A DNA stretch of 64,000 nt from JACJXW01 sp964418125 (GCA_964418125.1 CAYQKY010000018.1:1-64000); one strand, 5' to 3'; positions 16,394 to 25,902 are shown, numbered from the stretch's first letter. Notes: generated by a model not told the origin, from the sequence alone. Numbers and translations: made by a program.

Positions 16394-17497
16394 ATGAAAA
16401 CTGTCATGTTGAAGAAAAGACTGGTCAATTTTCTCAAGTTCCTCGTCTTCCTGGGGATCGGGGTGGGTATCCTTTATCTGGTGTACCGGCAGCAGAGCGC
16501 GGCTTTTCAGGAGGAATGTGCCATTAAGGGCATCAGCCCGGAAAACTGCAGCCTGATCGCCAAGGTGGCCAATGATTTCCAGGAAGCCAACTACTTCTGG
16601 ATACTGCTGGTACTGCTGGCCTTCCTGGTCAGTAACGTCAGCCGCGCCATACGCTGGAATATGCTTATTCGCCCCATGGGCTTTTCCCCCCGCCTGATCA
16701 ATTCCTTCCTGGCAACCATCCTGGGATACTTTGCCAACCTGGGCCTTCCCCGAATGGGCGAGATCGTCCGGGGAGCGACCCTGTCTCAGTACGAGAAGAT
16801 CCCCGTAGAAAAGGTGATGGGAACCATAGTGGTCGACCGCATTTTCGATGTCATCAGTATCCTGCTGGTAACGAGCCTGGCTTTTATGCTGGAGTATGAT
16901 AAGATCATGGCCTTCGTCCAGGAAAACGTCTCCCTGGGAGAACGCCTGGGCAATACCAGCAACCTGCTGCTGTTGCTGGGAACCTTTGGCCTGGCAGTAC
17001 TGGCCTTTTTTTTTCTTCTCCGGAAGCAGATCGCCAGGTCCCGGATCTACCAGAAGGTAATAGAAATTACCAAAGGTTTCCTGCAGGGTATAAAAACCGT
17101 ACGCCGCCTGAACCGCCCCTGGCTTTTCCTGGTACACAGCGTCAACATATGGTTCATGTATTACCTGATGACCTACCTCTGCTTTTTCGCTTTTGAACCC
17201 ACGGCCGGCCTGTCTATGCTCGCCGGCCTGGTGGTCTTCGTCTTTGGCGGCTGGGGGATCGTCATTCCCTCCCCCGGAGGTATGGGTACGTATCATTTCC
17301 TGGTGCAGACGGCCCTGGCCATTTACGGGGTCAGTGGAGACGATGGCTTCTCCTGGGCCAACATTGCCTTCTTTTCCATACAGCTGGGGTGTAATGTGCT
17401 GGTCGGTATCCTCGCCCTCATCTTCCTGCCGGTGATCAACCGCAATTATGACCCTATTGAAGCAGCTCCGCAACCGGAGGAACGGGTGGCAGTGTGA
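16394..17497 (+). CDS. LPG-synthase-like integral membrane protein (UPF0104)
   Basis: A 367-residue polytopic inner-membrane protein of the lysylphosphatidylglycerol synthase transmembrane family (UPF0104/flippase-like). About eight hydrophobic segments are visible, starting at residues 12-28, and the family landmarks NVSRAIRWNMLI, LGYFANLGLPRMGEIVRG and VDRIFDVI are present, as is FGGWGIVIPSPGGMGTYH. It lacks the soluble aminoacyl-transfer domain of MprF, so it is the membrane part alone, often proposed to move lipids or isoprenoid-linked intermediates. The start may be ATG 16394 or the Met codon at 16406. Confidence 0.87.
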   Translation: MKTVMLKKRLVNFLKFLVFLGIGVGILYLVYRQQSAAFQEECAIKGISPENCSLIAKVANDFQEANYFWILLVLLAFLVSNVSRAIRWNMLIRPMGFSPRLINSFLATILGYFANLGLPRMGEIVRGATLSQYEKIPVEKVMGTIVVDRIFDVISILLVTSLAFMLEYDKIMAFVQENVSLGERLGNTSNLLLLLGTFGLAVLAFFFLLRKQIARSRIYQKVIEITKGFLQGIKTVRRLNRPWLFLVHSVNIWFMYYLMTYLCFFAFEPTAGLSMLAGLVVFVFGGWGIVIPSPGGMGTYHFLVQTALAIYGVSGDDGFSWANIAFFSIQLGCNVLVGILALIFLPVINRNYDPIEAAPQPEERVAV

Positions 17498-17520
17498 GGA
17501 AAAAAGTTGATTCGTGGCCG

Positions 17521-17627
17521 GTTAATTTGGTAATTGGTTGCCAGGACAAGCAACGCACAGGCTGCCCTAGACCCAACGGCTCCGCAATTACCGGCAACCA
17601 GCAACGAATAACCAACAAGCCAAATTT
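17521..17627. repeat. Inverted word repeat before rfaE2
   Basis: Left arm contains GTTAATTTGG/TAATTGGTTGCC words and right arm AATTACCGGCAACC, AGCAACG, AATAACC, AACAAGCC. GGTTGCC (17536-17542) and GGCAACC (17593-17599) are exact complements. The pattern resembles the other inverted heptamer-type arrays in this window. Confidence 0.45.
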
Positions 17628-17630
17628 GTT

Positions 17631-18122
17631 ATGCTGAAAAAGATCAAAGCCAAGATACAAAGCCGGGAGCAGGCCCGCCGGACGGTAGAGGGCTGGAAAG
17701 CCCGGGGCCTGCGGGTGGTGTTCACGAACGGCTGTTTCGACCTGCTGCACTACGGCCACATCCACTATCTGGCCCAGGCCCGCAGCCTGGGCGATCGGCT
17801 GGTGGTCGGGCTGAACAGCGACGCTTCCGTCCGGCGCCTCAAAGGGCCCCACCGGCCCATCAATGAGGAGGCCAGCCGAGAGTTGATGCTCGCCGCCCTG
17901 GAAGCTGTCGACCTGGTCGTCACCTTCGGAGAAGACACCCCCCTTGAGCTTATCAGCCTCCTGCTGCCCGACATCCTGGTGAAGGGAGGAGATTACCTGC
18001 CCGCCGATATCGTAGGAGCGGATGTTGTGATGGCGCAGGGCGGAGAAGTCAAAGCTTTACCTTATATTCAGGGGTATTCTACTACGGCCATCGAGGCTAA
18101 AATTCGCGAAAAGGAACAATGA
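17631..18122 (+). CDS. rfaE2: D-glycero-beta-D-manno-heptose 1-phosphate adenylyltransferase
   Basis: A 163-residue nucleotidyltransferase matching the C-terminal half of HldE/RfaE as a stand-alone enzyme. It would convert heptose 1-phosphate and ATP to ADP-heptose for lipopolysaccharide core. It has the cytidylyltransferase-like HxGH motif in GCFDLLHYGHIHYL (residues about 39-52), LNSDASVRRLKG, and the C-terminal YSTTAIEAKI segment, a variant of the YSTT(S/T)II motif. It overlaps no gene and is followed within 3 bp by nif3, a common arrangement in Bacteroidota. Confidence 0.92.
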   Translation: MLKKIKAKIQSREQARRTVEGWKARGLRVVFTNGCFDLLHYGHIHYLAQARSLGDRLVVGLNSDASVRRLKGPHRPINEEASRELMLAALEAVDLVVTFGEDTPLELISLLLPDILVKGGDYLPADIVGADVVMAQGGEVKALPYIQGYSTTAIEAKIREKEQ

Positions 18123-18125
18123 GTT

Positions 18126-19166
18126 ATGACCAGGATACGAGACCTTACCGCTTATCTGGAATCTATTGCCCCTCCGGTATATCAGGAAAGCTATGACAAT
18201 GCCGGCCTCATTACCGGAGACCCCGATGCCGAAGTGAAGGGCGTACTGATCTGCCTGGACTCGACGGAAGGAGTGGTTGAAGAGGCGATTGAAAAGGGGT
18301 GTAACCTGATCGTGGCCCACCATCCCATCATATTCCGGGGGCTGAAACGCCTTACCGGAAGGAACTATGTGGAACGGGTAGTGATCAGGGCCATCCGCCA
18401 CGGCATTGCCATTTACGCCATTCACACCAACCTGGACAACGTCTACCGGCAGGGGGTCAACAGCAAGATCGCCGAACGGCTGGGGCTGGTGGAAACCCGC
18501 ATACTGGCGCCTAAGGCCAACCTGAAAAAACTCAGTGTGACGGCGCCTCCCGCTCAGAGCGAATCCATACGCCAGGCCCTGTTCGCCGCCGGGGCCGGCC
18601 GGATTGAGGCCAGCGAGCAGCAACGTTATACCGGCAGCCCGGAAAAAGATAGTGGCCTGGTGAAACTGGAAGTGTTTTTCGACGCCGGGCAGGAACGGCA
18701 GATGCTGGGGGCAATACAAGCCGGCGCCAACGGCCAACAACTGGCCTATGAACTTGTTTCTATAGAGAATGCCAATACTTCCGTAGGCTCCGGCATGGTT
18801 GGCCGCCTGCCGGAACCCATGGATGAAAAGGCCTTCCTCCAACACCTGAAAACGGCAATGCAGGCCGGGTGCATCCGGCATACCCGGCTACTGGGCCGAA
18901 AAGTGGAAACGGTGGCCCTGTGCGGCGGCTCAGGGGGCTTCCTCCTGGGGAACGCCAAGGCGGCCGGCGCCCAGTTCTTTGTGACCGCCGATTACAAATA
19001 CCACGAGTTTTTCGACGCCGACGGGCAGCTCGTGATCGCCGATATCGGCCATTATGAGAGCGAGCAGTTCACAATAGAGCTGCTGTATGATATTATTTCT
19101 CAGAAATTTAGTAATTTTGCGGCTCGTTGCACGGAGGCCGTTACCAATCCCGTTCATTATTATTAA
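18126..19166 (+). CDS. Nif3-like dinuclear metal protein
   Basis: A 346-residue member of the Nif3/YqfO family (GTP cyclohydrolase I type 2 homologue in many databases). The metal-site motifs are HHPIIFRG (about residue 63) near the N terminus and the late DIGHYESEQFTIE. Between the two conserved halves lies an insertion (about 130-235, KKLSVTAPPAQ onward) similar to the CutA/PII-like domain seen in YqfO. The biological role of the family is unsettled. It is followed by the C4 zinc-ribbon gene, a frequent neighbour. A TAATTTTG element inside its 3' end (19112-19119) may be a promoter for that gene. Confidence 0.9.
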   Translation: MTRIRDLTAYLESIAPPVYQESYDNAGLITGDPDAEVKGVLICLDSTEGVVEEAIEKGCNLIVAHHPIIFRGLKRLTGRNYVERVVIRAIRHGIAIYAIHTNLDNVYRQGVNSKIAERLGLVETRILAPKANLKKLSVTAPPAQSESIRQALFAAGAGRIEASEQQRYTGSPEKDSGLVKLEVFFDAGQERQMLGAIQAGANGQQLAYELVSIENANTSVGSGMVGRLPEPMDEKAFLQHLKTAMQAGCIRHTRLLGRKVETVALCGGSGGFLLGNAKAAGAQFFVTADYKYHEFFDADGQLVIADIGHYESEQFTIELLYDIISQKFSNFAARCTEAVTNPVHYY

Positions 19167-19235
19167 TAAACGGTAAATATTGGGGCATGCTCCCGACAAC
19201 AATGCAGCAATAAAACAATATAACAATTCAAACAT

Positions 19236-20003
19236 ATGGCAGGAGAACCCACTGTAGCTGAAAAGCTCAAGCAATTGTACGAACTCCAGCAAATTGACTC
19301 CAAAATCGATGAAATCAAAGTGCTGACGGGAGAGCTCCCTATGGAGGTGAGTGACCTGGAAGACGATATTGCCGGCCTGGAGACCCGTATCGGCCGCCTC
19401 AAAGGCCAGCTGGAAGAACTGGAAGATGAGGTGAGCCGGCAGGAAGCTAAGATCAAGGAGTCGGAAGCGCTGATCCTGCGCTATAAAGCCCAGCTCGACA
19501 ATGTGAAGAACAACCGGGAATACGATGCGCTGATGAAGGAACTGGAGCTTCAGAACCTCGATATTCAGTTGTCCGAAAAGAAGATCCGGGGCGCCAACAA
19601 GGAAATCCAGAACAAGCAGGATACGCTGAACGCCACCGAAGAGCGCCTCGCCGCCAAACAGAAGGACCTCGAAGCTAAAAAGGTCGAACTGGAGCAGATC
19701 ATCCAGAAAACGGAAAAAGAAGAAGACCGCCTGCGCAAGCAAGCGGAAAAAGTGCGTAAAGGCATCGAAGAGCGGCTCATCCGCGCCTATGACAAGATCC
19801 GCACCACATACCGGAACGGACTGGCAGTAGTGACGGTAGAACGAAATTCCTGCGGAGGATGCTTCAATATGATCCCGCCGCAAATGCAGCTCGAGATCTC
19901 CATGCGCAAAAAGATCATCGCCTGTGAACACTGCGGCCGTATCCTGGTCGATGATTTCATCATGAACGTAGGCCAGGAGGAAAAGGAAAAACAGGAGGCG
20001 TAA
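19236..20003 (+). CDS. Coiled-coil protein with C4 zinc ribbon
   Basis: A 255-residue protein. Residues about 10-200 form a long charged coiled coil. The C terminus is a zinc ribbon with two CxxC-type pairs, CGGCFNMIPP and CEHCGRIL. This matches the C4-type zinc-ribbon family (CT398/FlgZ-like), thought to be a nucleic-acid or protein scaffold, and gene order nif3 - zinc ribbon is widely conserved. No signal peptide, so cytoplasmic. Confidence 0.9.
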   Translation: MAGEPTVAEKLKQLYELQQIDSKIDEIKVLTGELPMEVSDLEDDIAGLETRIGRLKGQLEELEDEVSRQEAKIKESEALILRYKAQLDNVKNNREYDALMKELELQNLDIQLSEKKIRGANKEIQNKQDTLNATEERLAAKQKDLEAKKVELEQIIQKTEKEEDRLRKQAEKVRKGIEERLIRAYDKIRTTYRNGLAVVTVERNSCGGCFNMIPPQMQLEISMRKKIIACEHCGRILVDDFIMNVGQEEKEKQEA

Positions 20004-20219
20004 CAGCTCCGGAACCTTTTCACGGTTAAGGGCCTTAAAGGTTTTTGCCGGAAGCAAGAGAAAAATCCACACTTTTTCTTCCTTTCACTTGCAAATACCT
20101 TTAAGGCTCTTTTTCTTTGTAGGCGTTCGTTGTTTTAAAGTCCTGCTCCCCGATATCCTTTCAAACCTGCCGGCCTCCGGCCATATCAATACATAAACAA
20201 ACCTTTAAACCTGTTGCGC

Positions 20220-21716
20220 ATGCTTCGGCCAGTATTCCTTTTCTTGTCCTTTATTTCCTTGGCCTTTCCCCTTTGGGCGGCCAAGTATTTTGCTTTCACT
20301 CCGACGGCGCTTCAGGCTTATGACTATGCTACCAGCCTGCGCTTTGGCGAGGCCTATGCCGTCATGGCGCAGATGAAACTGGAGGACCCCAACAACCTCA
20401 TCGTCCATCATATCGACAATTACATCGATTTTTTCACCATTTACATACAGGAAGATGAAGCCACCTACCGCCGGCTTAAAAAGAACCGCGACCTCCGCCT
20501 TGAAAAGGTAAAGGCCGGCGACCGCAGTTCTCCTTACTACCTCTTTGTACAGGCCGATATTCGCCTGCAGTGGGCTCTGGCCCGCCTTCGCTTTGAGGAT
20601 TACCTGGGGGCCTTTACCGAAGTCAGCAAAGCCCACAAGCTCCTGAAGGAAAATGAAGAGTTGTTCCCCGATTTTATGCCCAACAAGAAGGACCTGGGCA
20701 TCCTGCACGCCATGGTCGGCACCATTCCCGACAGCTACAGATGGGGAGTAAAGCTTCTGGGCGGGCTGGAAGGTACCATCGCTCAGGGGAGGAAAGAGGT
20801 GGAAGAAGCGCTGGCCTACGCGCGAAAAAACGACTTTATCTTCGAGGAAGAAACGGCTGTTCTCTATGCTTATCTGCTCCTCCATCTGGACAATAAGGAG
20901 GAGGAAGCCTGGCGGGCAGTTGCCGGCGGCAGCCTGCGGCCCGGCGAAAACCTCATGCACTGCTTTGTAATGGCCAATATTGCCATGCGCACCGGCCGCA
21001 ATGAAAAGGCCATACAGTTGCTGGAGCATCGCCCTTCCGGTAAGGCATTCTTCTCCTTCCCCTATCTGGAGTACATGCTGGGGCTGGCCAAACTCCGCCG
21101 CCTGGATAAAGGCGCCACCCCCCACTTTCAGCACTTTGTCACTCACTACCAGGGCCGGAACTTCATCAAGGAAGCCTATCAGAAAATGGCCTGGCAGGAA
21201 CTCCTCAATGGCAACCCGAAAGGGTATCGCCGCTATATGCAGGCCTGCCTTACCCAGGGCCATGCCATCGCCGGAGGGGACAGGAACGCCTGGCAGGAAG
21301 CGGAACGGGGCACAGCCCCCGACCTCAGCCTCCTCAAAGCCCGCCTGCTTTTCGACGGAGGGTACTTTCAGAAAGGTTACCAAACTCTCGCCACCCGCCG
21401 GCCGGACAGCTTCGCTTTCCCCGAAGGCCAGTTGGAGTACTACTACCGCATGGGGCGCCTCCTTCATGGCCTGAAACGCTATGATGAGGCCCTGCAACAT
21501 TACCGGGTGGCCATTGAAATGGGTGCGGATTCTCCTCTCTTCTACGCCTGTAATGCCGCCTTGCAGATGGGCCTGATCTACGAATCTGAAGGAGAACTGC
21601 AAAGAGCGCGCGCCGCCTTCGAACGATGCCTGAGCTTCAGCCCGGAAGAATACCGCACCGGCCTGCACCAAAAGGCCAAGTCAGGGCTGGCCCGCCTGGA
21701 AGGGGAACAGGGGTAG
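20220..21716 (+). CDS. Exported TPR protein
   Basis: A protein of about 498 residues. The frame is also open with a TTG at 20214, but ATG 20220 gives a cleaner signal peptide (MLRPVFLFLSFISLAFPLWA, cleavage near residue 20). The rest is almost all helical and contains TPR-like repeats: a central set around 180-300 and a clear C-terminal pair (LHGLKRYDEALQHYRVAIEMG and SEGELQRARAAFERCLSF). It is likely a periplasmic scaffold. The stop is followed immediately by decayed genes on the opposite strand (21759-22742). Confidence 0.82.
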   Translation: MLRPVFLFLSFISLAFPLWAAKYFAFTPTALQAYDYATSLRFGEAYAVMAQMKLEDPNNLIVHHIDNYIDFFTIYIQEDEATYRRLKKNRDLRLEKVKAGDRSSPYYLFVQADIRLQWALARLRFEDYLGAFTEVSKAHKLLKENEELFPDFMPNKKDLGILHAMVGTIPDSYRWGVKLLGGLEGTIAQGRKEVEEALAYARKNDFIFEEETAVLYAYLLLHLDNKEEEAWRAVAGGSLRPGENLMHCFVMANIAMRTGRNEKAIQLLEHRPSGKAFFSFPYLEYMLGLAKLRRLDKGATPHFQHFVTHYQGRNFIKEAYQKMAWQELLNGNPKGYRRYMQACLTQGHAIAGGDRNAWQEAERGTAPDLSLLKARLLFDGGYFQKGYQTLATRRPDSFAFPEGQLEYYYRMGRLLHGLKRYDEALQHYRVAIEMGADSPLFYACNAALQMGLIYESEGELQRARAAFERCLSFSPEEYRTGLHQKAKSGLARLEGEQG

Positions 21717-21758
21717 GGCTTTGGGATGAACCAGAAACAAGCCGGAAGTGCGAAGGCG

Positions 21759-21995
21759 GAAGCCGTTCCTGATATCCTTGATTCCGGACAAAGGGTAATG
21801 ATCCGCCACCAGTTTAACGGTGAAGGCATTGTAGGCATTGATCCAGTAGGCCAGGCGTTCCTCCCGGCTCCAGTATTTTTCGTTGGGGTGGTGGTTGCTC
21901 AGCAGCTTGAGGTAGCGTTGAAGGCGGGTGCTGTCTCGGATGAAGCCCTTATAATCCACCCACCCCTCCGGGGAAACATGCTCCTGTACCAATCC
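21759..21995 (-). pseudogene. DUF547 gene remnant
   Basis: The minus-strand frame here translates to a fragment resembling the N-terminal part of DUF547 proteins: EGWVDYKGFIRDS, then EERLAYWINAYNAFTVKLV and PLSGIKDIRNGF. The match starts without a start codon or signal peptide and stops where the upstream TPR gene's 3' end begins, so both ends are missing. The region abuts the stop of the T9SS type B gene, suggesting a deletion joined the two. Confidence 0.6.
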
Positions 21996-21996
21996 G

Positions 21997-22742
21997 TTAT
22001 CGGACAATGGAAATACCACCATAGGATATATTGGCTTCAGCCTGATAAAAGAATCGATATCGCAGTAGGTATACATATGCACCTTCCGCCACCGGGCGGC
22101 CCTTAAAAAATCCATCCCATGGCTCCCCGGCATTGACGGAATGATAGGCTAACTGGCCCCACCTGTCAAAAACCGTAAGTTCGAAATCTAATAATTCGCA
22201 GGGTGAAAACGGCCGAAATTCGTCATTTATCCCGTCATGGTTCGGGGAGAAAACATTTGGTATGTAAATCTGGCTCCCGCAGTTGAAGAATATTTCTTCT
22301 ATCCTTATCGTATCTCTGATGATGCAGGCGCCATCTATTGCTTCGACCCAGTATTCGCCCGGTTCATCCACCTCGATACTCGCCTCTGTTGAAAGGTTGT
22401 TCCATCGGTAACTTTCAAAAAAAGGCCCTGCCTCCAGGGGGATATTTTCCACCACACAAAGTGCAGTATCGCTTCCCAGGTTTATTGCCGGGCACTCCAG
22501 AGAAAAGTCATCCAAAAACACCCAGGTTTCATAGGCAGAAACAACCCTTACGCTGATAAACCCGAAGGATGCCGCCGGAGAAAACTGAAGCTCGTAATAC
22601 TGCCAGTCCGGCCCCAGGATGGGGAAGTGAAAATGGCCGTACCGAAACTGCCATTGATTATCTGCTGGCAAAGAAGAGGGTAAAAGAACGTAGGAAATAA
22701 GAAAAGCACAACGGCCAGAAAGTTTTTCGGCAGATTTTTCAT
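21997..22742 (-). pseudogene. Short T9SS type B sorting-domain protein, frameshifted
   Basis: Two overlapping minus-strand frames make up one secreted protein. The first starts at 22742 with a signal peptide (MKNLPKNFLAVVLFLFPTFF onward, to LCQQIINGSF). The second, open from about 22671 to 21997, carries the mature part: a carbohydrate-binding-like strand region (WVFLDDFSLECP), a PKD/Ig-like segment, and a complete gliding-motility-type sorting domain (IYIPNVFSPNHDGINDEFRP ... FDRWGQLAYHS ... GGISIVR). The frame change falls in the overlap near 22640-22671. The total, about 245 residues, is short for the family, so an internal deletion is likely. A sequencing error cannot be excluded. Confidence 0.72.
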
Positions 22743-22814
22743 TGTACCCGAATTAAGAGATCTTTGTTTCTAAAACAACAATATACAATACTTTCAAGCC
22801 CTTACCCGTCTGGA

Positions 22815-23669
22815 ATGTGGCTTTCCGAAGACATGCAACCATCTTTCCTCCATACCCCCTTTGGCGAGGTAGCCTTCCGCAGGTTCGGTTCCGGCCCGCG
22901 CCTGCTGATCGCCTTTCATGGATTTTCTGATGACGGCGCCGTTTTTTCAGAGTTGGGCGAGGCTTTGAAAGGTTGCTGTACCATCCTCGCTGTCGACCTC
23001 CCTTTTCATGGAGATACGTGGTGGAGGCGAGACGATTACCAGCCAGCCCAGCTGGCGGCCGTCGTCGAGGCCGTCCTGGAACAGGAAGACAATAAGCAGT
23101 TTGAAGCCATCGGCCATAGCCTGGGCGCCCGGTTATGGCTGCACCTGCCCCCCCATTTTCAAAACCGGATGAAATCACTTTACCTGCTGGCGCCCGATGG
23201 CCTGCAGACGCGCTGGCTGTATCTCGTGGAATGGTTGCCGCCCCGGTTTCGCCGGCTGACAGCCCGGCTTGCCCGGCGGCCGGAAAGGCTCCTGGCGCTG
23301 ATCAGGATACTGTACCGGATCCGGCTGATCGATCATTTCCTGTTCCGGTATTTACAGCATCACCTGAGCGATAAGCAGCGCCGCCAACGGCTGCTGCACA
23401 CCTGGTTCTCTCTGAGCTATTTTCGCCTGGGCAGAAAACAGGTGGGCCGCCTGCTTGGACAGGTAAAAGCCCCTGTCCTGGTCCTGCTCGGCAGTAAAGA
23501 CCGGCTGGTCAGCCCGGCGGCCATCCGCCGGCGCCTCAAAGGCATAGAGGGGATCATGATCAGAGAGGTAGAGGCCAACCACCGCTCCATTTGCCGGGCG
23601 GTTGCTCCCATCCTGAAAGAAGGCCCAGGCAATGAAAACATAAAAAACGGCTATGCTCCAGAAACTTGA
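22815..23669 (+). CDS. Alpha/beta-hydrolase
   Basis: About 284 residues from the ATG at 22815 (an ATG at 22833 is equally possible, and the frame is open back to a TTG at 22764). The alpha/beta-hydrolase landmarks are the oxyanion region HGFSDDG, the nucleophile elbow GHSLGARL, a candidate acid in LGSKDRLVS and a late histidine in EANHRSI. A long basic helical cap lies between the elbow and the acid. No signal peptide. Substrate unknown. It overlaps the following methyltransferase gene by 17 bp, so the two are probably co-translated. Confidence 0.83.
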   Translation: MWLSEDMQPSFLHTPFGEVAFRRFGSGPRLLIAFHGFSDDGAVFSELGEALKGCCTILAVDLPFHGDTWWRRDDYQPAQLAAVVEAVLEQEDNKQFEAIGHSLGARLWLHLPPHFQNRMKSLYLLAPDGLQTRWLYLVEWLPPRFRRLTARLARRPERLLALIRILYRIRLIDHFLFRYLQHHLSDKQRRQRLLHTWFSLSYFRLGRKQVGRLLGQVKAPVLVLLGSKDRLVSPAAIRRRLKGIEGIMIREVEANHRSICRAVAPILKEGPGNENIKNGYAPET

Positions 23670-24588
23670 ACCTGCCGACAGCTGCCTCTCCTGTGGAAGC
23701 AGAGAGCCCCTTTTTCTGCAACACAGCCGGGCACAGATGCATACTGTCCCGGACGGTTTTTCCTTTGTCCGGTGTCAGAATTGCGGGCTTATTTTCCTCT
23801 CGCCCCGCGTTACGGCGGAAGCGCTGAAGGATTACTACCCTGATCATTACCTGCCCTATCGCCGCGAACAGGCCTGGGGGCGTTTTGCCGGGCTCATCCG
23901 CTCCGGGTTTGAACAGCTGGACCGCGAACGGCTGCGGGTGGCGGGGAATTATGCCGCCCTTTCCGAAAAAACTAAAGTCCTGGATGTAGGTTGCGGCTAC
24001 CCCTCCTTTTTAAAGGCTTTACAGGATAAATGGGGCTGCCAATGCTGGGGTATCGATTTTGCGGCCGAGCAGTGGAAAGAAGACCCTGCCTTTCGGGGCA
24101 TAACCCTCCTGAACCAGGACGTCCGGCAGCTCGAATTGAACGAGCCGTTCGGCCTCATCACCATGTGGCACTACCTCGAGCATGATTATGACCCTCTGGC
24201 CACCCTCCGGAAACTGCGCCAGCTGGCCCATCCGGAAACCGTCTTGCTCATCGAAGTGCCCAATTACGACTCCTGGTCGAGAAAAGTATTCGGCAGCTGC
24301 TGGGCTGGCTACCACACCCCCCGGCATACGGCCGTTTATACCCCCCAAACCCTGAGCGCGCTGCTGGAAAACGCCGGATGGCAGGTGGAAGCCGGCGGCC
24401 TGTCCGGCACCCTGGGCGGCTACCTCCTTTGGTGGCTGAGCTGGCGGGAAAAATGGCCTACCCGATGGGATAGTACCCTCGAGCGGTTCCTTCCGGAATT
24501 CCTTCTGGGGCAACTGCTGTTGAGCCCCCTCCTCTGGCTTAACCGTTCTACTCCCGATATACAATTGGCCGTCGCCCGGCCCAGTTAA
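23653..24588 (+). CDS. Class I SAM methyltransferase with N-terminal zinc ribbon
   Basis: A 311-residue protein. An N-terminal zinc-ribbon-like module (CLSCGSREP ... CQNCGLIFLSPR, about residues 12-55) precedes a Rossmann methyltransferase domain with the SAM-binding motif VLDVGCGYPSF (about 110-120) and MWHYLEHDYDP in place of motif II/III (Methyltransf_23 type). This layout is seen in methyltransferases of polysaccharide or natural-product pathways. The gene ends 4 bp inside the convergent acyl-CoA dehydrogenase gene. Confidence 0.86.
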   Translation: MLQKLEPADSCLSCGSREPLFLQHSRAQMHTVPDGFSFVRCQNCGLIFLSPRVTAEALKDYYPDHYLPYRREQAWGRFAGLIRSGFEQLDRERLRVAGNYAALSEKTKVLDVGCGYPSFLKALQDKWGCQCWGIDFAAEQWKEDPAFRGITLLNQDVRQLELNEPFGLITMWHYLEHDYDPLATLRKLRQLAHPETVLLIEVPNYDSWSRKVFGSCWAGYHTPRHTAVYTPQTLSALLENAGWQVEAGGLSGTLGGYLLWWLSWREKWPTRWDSTLERFLPEFLLGQLLLSPLLWLNRSTPDIQLAVARPS

Positions 24589-25799
24589 TTCTGCTTCACT
24601 TTCAGCCCGTAACCCTTCAGGATCTTCCGCGCCAGGGAAGCCTTATGTGCCTCATCGGGGCCGTCATAGATGCGGGCGCCCCGCTCCTCCCGGTAGAAAT
24701 AGGACAGGATGGTATCGTCGGTAATACCCAGTGCGCCATGTACTTGCAATGCCCGGTCGACAGCCTTCTGAAGGACGCCGGCGACGAAGAATTTTATGGT
24801 GGAGATATCGGTACTGGCCGCTCGTTGCCCTTCATTTTCTATCTTGCTGGCGGTGTGCAGCACCATATACCGGGCAGCGTCGATCTCGGCGCGGCATTCG
24901 GCGATCCACGCCTGTACCATCTGTTGTTCTCCCAGCATTTCACCTCTACCCATTTCGCGGGTAGCGGCGCGGCGGCACATCATATCGAATGCCCGCTCGC
25001 AGATGCCGATCCAGCGCATGCAGTGGTGGATGCGGCCCGGCCCGAGGCGTTCCTGCGCCAGTTGGAAACCCTCCCCTTCATTCCCCAGGCGGTTGGATTT
25101 CGGCACGCGGACATCTTTCAGGCGGATCTCGGCGTGGCTGTGCCAGCCTTCACCGGCATGGCCCATTACCGGAATGTTACGAACAAGCTCAAAGCCGGGA
25201 GTATCGGTGGGAACGATGATCATACTGGCCCGCTGATAGGGGTTCTCCGCTTCCGGGCTGGTAACGGCCATTACGATGGAGAAGGAAGCGCCGTCGGCAG
25301 AAGAAGCGAACCACTTGTGGCCGTTAATGATGTATTGATCTCCTTCGCTGACCGCCGTGGTTCCCATGCGGACCGGGTTTGAACCGGCATAGGCCGGCTC
25401 GGTCATGGCGAAGCAGGACCGGATGTCGCCGGCGAGTAAAGGTTCCAGGTAACGGCGCCGGATATCCGGCGAACCGTACTTCAGCAACAGCTCCGTATTG
25501 CCGGAATCCGGCGCCTGGCAGTTGAAGGCCAGGTGGCCGAAGGGGGTAGTGCCCAGCAACTCACCGAGCTGCCCGAATTCGGAAAGGCTGAGGCCCGCCC
25601 CCCCGTGTTCCGCTGAAAGATGGGGGTTCCAGGCGCCGGTAGCCTGCGCCTTTCCTCTCAGAGCGCGGATCTCCGTTTCCACCTCCCGGAAAGGTGTCCT
25701 CAGCCAGCGCATCTCATTGGGATAGATCTCCGTTTCGAGGAATTCCCGGACGGCGCCGTGTAATTTCTTCAGCAGGGGAGTGGCAAATACTTCTACCAT
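24585..25799 (-). CDS. Acyl-CoA dehydrogenase family protein
   Basis: A 404-residue flavoprotein of the acyl-CoA dehydrogenase fold. N-terminal helical domain (about 1-125), middle beta domain with CFAMTEPAYAGSNPVRM (substrate/FAD contact), and C-terminal helical bundle with VHGALGITDD and YREERGARIYDGPDEAHKASLARK. The DGPDE signature resembles the ACAD10/ACAD11-like subgroup rather than short-chain enzymes. Would oxidise an acyl-CoA to the 2-enoyl-CoA and pass electrons to ETF. It is convergent with the methyltransferase and about 100 bp downstream of the Pycsar-effector-like gene. Confidence 0.92.
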   Translation of the reverse strand: MVEVFATPLLKKLHGAVREFLETEIYPNEMRWLRTPFREVETEIRALRGKAQATGAWNPHLSAEHGGAGLSLSEFGQLGELLGTTPFGHLAFNCQAPDSGNTELLLKYGSPDIRRRYLEPLLAGDIRSCFAMTEPAYAGSNPVRMGTTAVSEGDQYIINGHKWFASSADGASFSIVMAVTSPEAENPYQRASMIIVPTDTPGFELVRNIPVMGHAGEGWHSHAEIRLKDVRVPKSNRLGNEGEGFQLAQERLGPGRIHHCMRWIGICERAFDMMCRRAATREMGRGEMLGEQQMVQAWIAECRAEIDAARYMVLHTASKIENEGQRAASTDISTIKFFVAGVLQKAVDRALQVHGALGITDDTILSYFYREERGARIYDGPDEAHKASLARKILKGYGLKVKQN

Positions 25800-25902
25800 T
25801 GTCAGAGCAATTTTATTGCATAGTGAAAAACGCTTCTTTTGACCCGCTTCCCAATCAACCCAATTTTACCCGGCTGAGCCTCAGCGAAGACGGGCAACCC
25901 AA

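Noticed and set aside
20205..21671. Long minus-strand open frame opposite the TPR gene (488 codons)
   Set aside because: It mirrors the plus-strand TPR gene, which has a signal peptide and repeats; the antisense product has no recognisable domain. High GC at third positions keeps antisense frames open.
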